From Glebionis coronaria (taxonomy: Eukaryota > Streptophyta > Magnoliopsida > Asterales > Asteraceae), in NCBI GenBank assembly GCA_025667525.1, contig CM046878.1, positions 386,253,807 through 386,317,806 of the forward strand: a stretch of DNA of 64,000 nucleotides, written 5' to 3'. The notes under the pieces are model-generated. The model did not search any database. It worked only from the letters and a program-made list of their open reading frames with translations, and was not told the DNA's origin. This document shows positions 58,049 to 64,000 of this stretch, piece by piece (the stretch's first letter is position 1; each line of letters begins with the position of its first letter). Made by a program: the position numbers and the translations under genes.

Positions 58049-59992
58049 ATGGATTCCAACAAGTATCTAGAAGGGCAATCTATGCAAAGACCACCACTTT
58101 TTGAAACCGATAGTTTTATTTATTGGAAAAATAGATTTGAAACTTATGTGAAATCAAAAGATTTAGATCTTTGGCATGTTATTACCAATGGTGATTTTTT
58201 ACCCTTTAAATTTAATAAAGTTTCTAAAACAAAAGAATTAGTCACTTTTGACAAAGCTAATGATGATACTGAAAAGAAACTTTCAAAAAGTAATGAGGCT
58301 AAAATGGTGATTTATAATGCTTTGCCTAAGAAAGAGTATGAAAGAATTTTTATGTGTGAAACCGCTAAAGATATTTGGAACACTCTTTTAGTAACCCACC
58401 AAGGTAATAGCCAAGTTAAAGAAAGTAAAATCGATCTTCTTATCCAACAATATGAACAATTTGTCATCTTAGAAGATGAAACTATTGATAGTGCATTTGC
58501 TAGATTTAACACCATTATTACTAGTCTAAAAGCACTTGATGAAGGTTTTTCTAGCAAGAACAATGTTAGGAAGTTTCTAAGGGCCTTACATCCAAAGTGG
58601 AGAGCAAAAGTCACGGCTATTGAAGAGTCGAAAGATCTCTCAACTTTATCACTCGATGAACTCATAGGAAACTTGAAGGTTCATGAGATGATAATTTTGA
58701 AGGACTCGGAATTAGTAAAATCCAAGAGTGAAAGGAAATCTCTTTAACTTAAAGCCAAGAAGGCACAAAGTGACCATGATAGTTCCTCGGAAAGTGATGA
58801 CGAGGAGTATGCATTGGCGGTGAGAGATTTCAACAAGTTCTTCAAGAGACGAGGTCAACACGTTAGGCAACCAAACTATGACAAGAAACCATTGTCAAAG
58901 AATCAGTTTGTCAAGAACGAAAAAGGTGATAGGAATTGCTTTAGATGTGGTGATCCAAATCACTTCATTGTTGATTGTCCAAAGCCCGCTCGTGATAAGA
59001 ACCACACGGCATTCGTTAGTGGCGCTTGGAGCGATAGCGGTGAAGATGATGATGACAACCCCAAAGAGGAGAAATGTCTTATGGCTCACACTTCTAAAGA
59101 GGTACATTCCGAAACCGAATATTATAGCAATGATAGTTCCACTTTAGATGATATTGAATTTGAAGGCAAATATGATAGCTTACACAAACTTAGTCTTAAA
59201 TTCATAGAAAAGAATAAAACCTTAAAATCAACCAAAACTAAGCTTGAAAAGGAGATCAATGAACTTACGGAGAAATTGGCTAAACTTGAGAAAAACAAAG
59301 AGGTTGATTTAGGTTGCTTAAGTTGTGAGAAACTTAGATTAGAGAATGATGATCTCAAGAGAACCTCCATTAAATTGGAAAAGTTCATGAAAGGTACTAG
59401 TGCTCTTGATGATATGTTAAACAAACAAGTTCATTCTAAGGAAAAACTTGGTCTAGGTTTTAACTCAAATGAAGCTTCAACTATTGAACCAAAACAAGTC
59501 AGGTTTTCACAGAAAACACCCTCTGGACGCGGTTCCATATCGTATGGCGCGGTTCCTTATCACTATGGAACCGCGGCCCTAGATAAGGTACCCGCGGCCA
59601 AAAGTTAAGTTTTGTGAAAATTCTGAACTTTCTGAAAAATCTAAGTTAAATGAAAAACCAAAGCATCTTACTGTTAATAAGGTTCAATTACCCATAATTG
59701 ACGACAATGCTATTGGTAAGTTCTATAAGCCGTTAAGTAAACCTCTCATGGGAAATAGAAGTTTATCTAGACTATCTTCTACTCCACCTAGAGTACGGGA
59801 TGAGTCTAAGCCTAGAAGTAGAATGACAACGCCTACAAGAGATAATCAAAACAACTCACGACCTAGAAGTAAAACTCCAACACCTAGAAGGAATAATAAT
59901 AACTCTAAACCTAGATCAAACACACCTAGGAGAAGTAATGAACAACAAAATGGTTACATGAATTACTACCCTCCTCCATTTTTTTCTCCATG
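58049..59992 (+). pseudogene. Element 5 gag (SIRE-like), broken
   Basis: ATG at 58049 ([18 protein letters not shown]). The N-terminal UBN2-type gag domain runs to about 58740 ([18 protein letters not shown], an [16 protein letters not shown] block, [19 protein letters not shown]). TAA at about 58745-58747 interrupts it. The knuckle CFRCGDPNHFIVDC lies near 58938-58979, followed by acidic residues and a coiled coil (59160-59400). Palindrome cluster 2 sits in the coding region at 59529-59600, after which the frame shifts at TAA 59606-59608. The next block (59609-59992) is basic with repeated PRSxTPTPRR-like units and ends in TGA, where a Trp codon is expected. Confidence 0.85.
59529..59600. 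repeat. Palindrome cluster 2 inside element 5 gag
   Basis: GCGGTTCCATA (59529-59539) pairs with TATGGAACCGC (59564-59574); a second GCGGTTCC lies at 59549; GATAAGGTACCCGCGG follows at 59582. It is GC-rich in an AT-rich gag and marks the point where the reading frame breaks. Confidence 0.8.
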
Positions 59993-61711
59993 AGGAATCC
60001 CCTCCTCATTCATGCATCCCAACCAAATGCAAGGGATATTTAGAACTAACAATTTTGGACCCATGAGATATTGGGGACCAAATGTTTGATCTTGTGTGTT
60101 GTTACCTAGATATGCTTGGGAATTGATTTGGAGCCCGATGAGTGGATTAAGGATAGTGGATGTTCTAAACACATGACGGGTAATCGAAGTTTGTTCTCTC
60201 ACTACAAAGCATATGATGGAGGTAACGTCACATTCGCTAGTAGTCTACGTGGTAATATCATTGGCAAAGGTACGGTTTCTCTTGACTCCATGACCATTGA
60301 AAATGTTGAGCACGTAGATAACTTAGGTTTTAACCTTTTAAGTATAGGTCAAATTTGTGATAATAAGTGTAAGGTCATCTTTTCGGAACATGACAGTGAA
60401 ATCGTAAAAGATGGAAAAGTCATTGGAAAAGGTGTTAGAAAGCATGAGCTTTATGTCATGAAGGTTAATAAGAAGTCAAAAGACAACATATGTCTTGCGA
60501 CTATAGATGATAGTTCTACTCTTTGGCATAGGATATTAGGTCACGCTAATATGCGTTTAATTCAATCTTTAGTCTCTAAGGAGTTGGTAAGACACCTCCC
60601 CAAGATTAAGTTTGATAGTCACTTTTGTGCTGTTTGCAAAGTTGGAAAGCAAGTTCACTCAAGTCACAAAGCCAAGAATTTGGTTTCGACCTCTCGGTGC
60701 TTAGAGCTCCTACATATGGATCTCTTTGGACCTTCCGCCATACGGAGTTATGGAGGTAACCTTTATACCTTAGTTATAGTTGATGACTATTCTAGATTCA
60801 CTTGGACTAGATTTTTGGCATCTAAGAATGAAGCTTTCGATCACTTCGAAATCTTTAGTCGAAGAATTCAAAATCAACTAGGATGTTCAATTATTTCTAT
60901 TAGGACGGATCATGGTAGGGAATTTGATAATGAAGTGCAATTTGGTGCCTTTTGTGAAGGTCATGGTATTACCCATAACTTCTCGGCTCCTCGCACTCCA
61001 CAATCAAATGGGGTAGTTGAAAGGAAGAATAGGACTCTCCAAGAGATGAGTAGGACGATGTTAAACGAGCAATCTTTGCCTCAAAAGTTTTGGTGCAATG
61101 CCCTGGATACATCGACTTATATTCTCAACCGAATTCTTATTCAACCTTTCCTAGGAAAGACCCCCTATGAGATTCTTAAAGGTAAGAAACCCTCATTAGA
61201 ATACTTTAGGGTGTTTGGAAGCAAGTGCTTTATCCTCAACACCAAAGAATACCTTACCATGTTTGACCCAAAGTCTTACGAAGGTATCCTTTTAGGTTAT
61301 TCCCAAACTAGTAAGGCCTACATAGTCCTAAATAGAACCTCAGGGGTTATTGAAGAATCACTCAACGTAACCTTTGATGAAACCCCTCCTTCGCCCAAGA
61401 CACCACCATTGGTTGATGATGACTTGGATGAATTAGAAGTAGTTAAAGCCAAAGCGGTTAGAAAAATAGGAGTTGAAGACCTTAGTGTTGAAAAGGAAGT
61501 AAACATTAAGGAGTCTAGGGATCATACTCTCAATAATGTCATTGGTGACTTAAATCAAAGGACCCTAAGATCTCAAGTCCAAAACCAAAGCAACTTCTTT
61601 TGTTTTGTCTCCTTGATTGAACCAAAGAATGTTAAAGAAGCTTTGACGGATGAGAGTTGGGTCATTGCGATGCAAGAAGAATTGAATCAATTCGTTACCA
61701 ATGATGTTTAG
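59993..61711 (+). pseudogene. Element 5 protease and integrase
   Basis: The open frame 60116-61711 has no ATG and continues a polyprotein. Protease: WIKDSGCSKHMTGN near 60140-60180 (Asp-Ser-Gly kept). A pre-integrase segment with LWHRILGHANM and HFCAVCKVGK forms the HHCC zinc site (about 60520-60650). The integrase core has LHMDLFGP, IRTDHGREFDN and SNGVVERKNRTLQE, so Asp-Asp-Glu is complete. GKTPYEILKGKKPS and the ILLGYSQTSKAYIVLN block follow. The linker reaches the RT start, where TAG at 61709-61711 replaces a conserved Trp. Confidence 0.88.
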
Positions 61712-63148
61712 GAAATTGTTCCTCCACCTAGAAGTTCTACCATTATAGGAACCAAATGGGTATTTAGGAATAAGCTAGATGAGAATGGTGTTGTGTCTTG
61801 TAACAAGGCTAGACTTGTAGCTCTAGGCTATAATCAACAAGAAGGGATTGATTATGACGAGACATATGCACCGGTAGCTAGATTAGAATAAATTAGAATC
61901 CTTTTAGCCTACGCTTGTGCCTTAGATATTAAGCTTCAACAAATGTATGTAAAGAGTGCATTTCTTAACGGTTTGATCAATGAGGAGGTATATGTGGCTC
62001 AACCTCCCGGCTTCATTGATTTTGAGAAACCGGACCATGTTTACAAGCTTAAGAAAGCACTTTATGGACTCAAACAAGCACCCAAAGCTTGGTATGATAG
62101 ACTAAAAGCGTTTCTTGTGAAACATGAGTATACCATGGGAATGGTAGACAATACACTCTTTACAAAGAAGAAAGGTTCTCACCTCATAATCGTACAAATA
62201 TATGTTGATGGCATTATATTTGGATCAACTTGTCAAGAATTGTGTGATGACTTTGCCAAAATCATGCATGATGAGTTTGAAATGAGTATGATGGGAGAAC
62301 TTAACTTCTTTTTAGGACTCCAAATTAAACAAATGGACGATGGTATCTTCTTTAGTCAATCTAAGTACGCTAAAGAAATGCTAAAGAAAATTGGATTAGA
62401 AGAATCTAGACCAATGAAGACCCCTATGGCCTCGGATACTAAACTCACCGTAGATGATGATTGTGAGTTGATAGACAACACCAAATATAGAGGTATGATT
62501 GGTAGTTTGTTGTACCTAACGACAAGTCGACCGGATATCATGTTTAGTGTTTGCCTTTGTGCTCGCTTCCAAGAGGCTCCCAAAACCTCTCACCTTGAAG
62601 CGGTTAAGCGTATCTTCCGATACATTAAAGGCACTATACATTTAGGATTATGGTATCCTAAAGGGACCGGCGTAGAAACCATTGTCTACGCGGACTCGGA
62701 TCATGTGGGAGACTATGTGGACCAGAAAAGCACTAGTGGAGTTTGTACCTTCATGGGTTGTTGTTTAACTTCTTGGTTCTCCAAGAAACAAACCGGTCTT
62801 GCGATATCCACCACGGAAGCCGAGTATGTGAGTGCCGGAAAAGCATGCCAACAAGCTCTATGGATGAAGCAAGCGCTTGTTGATTACGGGATTTCTCTTG
62901 ATGATGTTCCCATCATGTGCGATAATAAAGGCGCTATATACCTAAGCAAGAATCCCGTGCAACATTCGCGAACCAAACACATAGTAATTAGACACCATTT
63001 CCTTAGGGATAATGTTCAAAAGGGGAACATTACTATTGAAAAGGTGCCCTCCAAGGACAACTTAGCCGATATCTTCACTAAGCCACTTAAGAGGGAACCT
63101 TTCAATTACTTGCGTCTAGGTCTAGGATTAATGGAACATCTTCCTTAA
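61712..63148 (+). pseudogene. Element 5 reverse transcriptase and RNase H, both RT Asp sites mutated
   Basis: RT begins [18 protein letters not shown] after the TAG at 61709; a second stop (TAA near 61888) follows VARLE. Motif A reads QMYVKSAFLNG where copia elements have Asp, and the YVDD box reads YVDGIIFG (about 62200-62223), so two catalytic aspartates are gone. Downstream is well kept: GLKQAPKAWYDRL, MMGELNFFLGLQI, RYRGMIGS-like block, SRPDIMFSV. RNase H shows VYADSDHVGDYVDQKSTSG, STTEAEYVSAG, MCDNKGAIYLSKNPVQHSRT and DIFTKPL, ending at TAA 63146-63148. Confidence 0.88.
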
Positions 63149-63830
63149 ATTCTTTTCTTCTTGTGTGTTTTCTATTACCACTTTGAGTCCTTGAGTCGTT
63201 TAAAATCCTTTTGAAAAATCTTCTCCTCTCCTTTTCAAAACTCTCAAAGTCTCTTTCGAAAATGGTTGAGAAATTCGTTTGACATTGTTAATTCAATCTA
63301 AAAACGATTTTTCATAGATTCTCGCTATTAATGTAGAGCTTACATAATTCATATGTATGATTCTCTCAAACATAGCAAGAACAAGATTGAATCATGGAGG
63401 ATCATTGTGTCATGACTTAAGGTCTTGTCTTACACACCTCCTACATTGATTTTTTAATCCATGTATTTTGGTCAAATCTCTATTTGGTAAGTTTGCATAT
63501 GTTTTCTTTGTCTATCTTTGCTTTTAAGCACATCCCTATGATAAGTTAGAATAGAAAAATAAGATTTGCTGAAAAATCTTTCTCCAAACACCAAACCCTG
63601 CTCCTGCAGGCGGTTCCATATGTGAATCGCGGTACCTTATTGATAAGGTACCGCCAACATAGATACGGAACCGCCTACAGTGGCCTTCCTTTTTCGGGTT
63701 TTTGTCTGAAACTCCAGATTTGCTCCAACTTTTTTGAGAATCTTTGTTTCAAACCCTTTGACCACCCCAAAAATACCCCCAAGCCTTCCCTATTTAAACC
63801 ATAAGCATTTTGCTTTACTTCACATCCAAA
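63149..63830 (+). other. Element 5 region after pol
   Basis: No ORF until 63831. Holds palindrome cluster 3 and, at about 63791-63797, TATTTAAA within CCCTATTTAAACC, some 35 bp upstream of the next ATG. Confidence 0.6.
63608..63676. repeat. Palindrome cluster 3, nested hairpin
   Basis: Outer stem AGGCGGTTCC (63608-63617) with GGAACCGCCT (63667-63676). Inner stem GCGGTACCTTAT-TG-ATAAGGTACCGC at 63629-63654, perfect over 12 bp. Both share words with clusters 1 and 2. Confidence 0.85.
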
Positions 63831-64000
63831 ATGTCTTATTCTCCCAATGAAAGCCTTGAATCTCCTCCATTTTCTCCAATTGCTTTCAATCCAAACCCAC
63901 CCAAGAACACTCTTAATCACATTTCTCCTACCAAGAATGTTGATTGTGGAACTTCCTTTCTTCCACCATCACCCTTTAGTGTTCTTCCTCCTTCTCATGA
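63831..64000 (+). CDS. Start of Pro/Ser-rich ORF, possible envelope-like ORF, runs off window
   Basis: ATG at 63831 opens a frame that stays open for all 56 remaining codons: MSYSPNESLESPPFSPIAF, then Asn/Pro-rich sequence and PPSPFSVLPPS. There is no signal peptide in the visible part. It lies about 680 bp downstream of pol inside element 5, the position in which Sireviruses often carry an envelope-like ORF. A host gene is unlikely, because the 3' LTR of element 5 and the rest of LTR D should come first. Identity is inference. Confidence 0.45.
   Translation, partial: MSYSPNESLESPPFSPIAFNPNPPKNTLNHISPTKNVDCGTSFLPPSPFSVLPPSH

Larger units (their letters stand above)
56734..64000 (+). mobile_element. 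Element 5: SIRE-like Ty1/copia element, right end outside window
   Basis: Order: LTR (56734-57981), tRNA-Met primer site, long gag, PR-INT, RT-RNase H, then a 3' region with a possible envelope-like ORF. The LTR interrupts LTR D after TGTTA (56729-56733), the predicted target duplicate. The large gag with coiled coil after the knuckle, the long region after pol and the PBS fit Sireviruses. Multiple stops and two lost RT aspartates make it non-autonomous. Confidence 0.88.

Noticed and set aside
63831..64000. Start of a host gene at the right edge
   Set aside because: Element 5 and LTR D are both unfinished at this point, so host sequence is not expected yet; kept only as a possible element ORF.

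Overview
The window is plant nuclear DNA and consists almost entirely of LTR retrotransposons inserted into one another; I found no convincing host gene, tRNA, rRNA or CRISPR array. Evidence for a plant: Ty3/gypsy chromovirus, Athila-type and Ty1/copia SIRE-type proteins, LTRs with TATA boxes, and primer sites matching plant initiator tRNA-Met and tRNA-Asp. The protein flavour suggests a eudicot, possibly Asteraceae, but that is an impression from memory.

Layout. 1-1888: decayed Ty3/gypsy gag-PR-RT fragment (+). 1889-6994: 5'-truncated Ty1/copia element (-) that cuts it. 6995-8852: AT-rich non-coding DNA with hairpins resembling DNA-transposon termini. From 8853 to beyond the window end lies one host retrotransposon (element 2, minus strand) with LTRs of about 4.2 kb, a gag, an extra coiled-coil ORF upstream of gag, and no pol (a TR-GAG type non-autonomous element). 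Four later insertions split it: element 1, a sister TR-GAG element (8940-22225, TSD GAGCA), inside its 3' LTR; a Tekay-like chromovirus (element 3, 26833-37891, TSD ACATG) in its spacer; an Athila-like element (element 4, 44632-56254, TSD CATG) in its 5' LTR; and a SIRE-like copia element (element 5, 56734 to beyond the window) in the same 5' LTR. Sister copies within the window supply empty sites for these insertions.

Function. The two TR-GAG elements encode only gag-like and coiled-coil proteins, so they must have used another element's protease, integrase and reverse transcriptase. Element 3 has nearly identical LTRs and a full PR-RT-RH-INT-chromodomain order, but it carries several stop codons and one frameshift. 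Its gag reading frame is split by three short GT-AG segments that look like introns. The Athila and both copia RTs have lost the second catalytic aspartate.

Most unusual signals: the three phase-preserving gag introns (30698-31145); three clusters of nested GGTACCGC/GCGGTTCC palindromes in the SIRE element (57121, 59529, 63608); an array of about 21 ATTCCGAT words in each Athila LTR; non-TG..CA LTR ends on the Athila element; and a coiled-coil ORF carried by pol-less elements.
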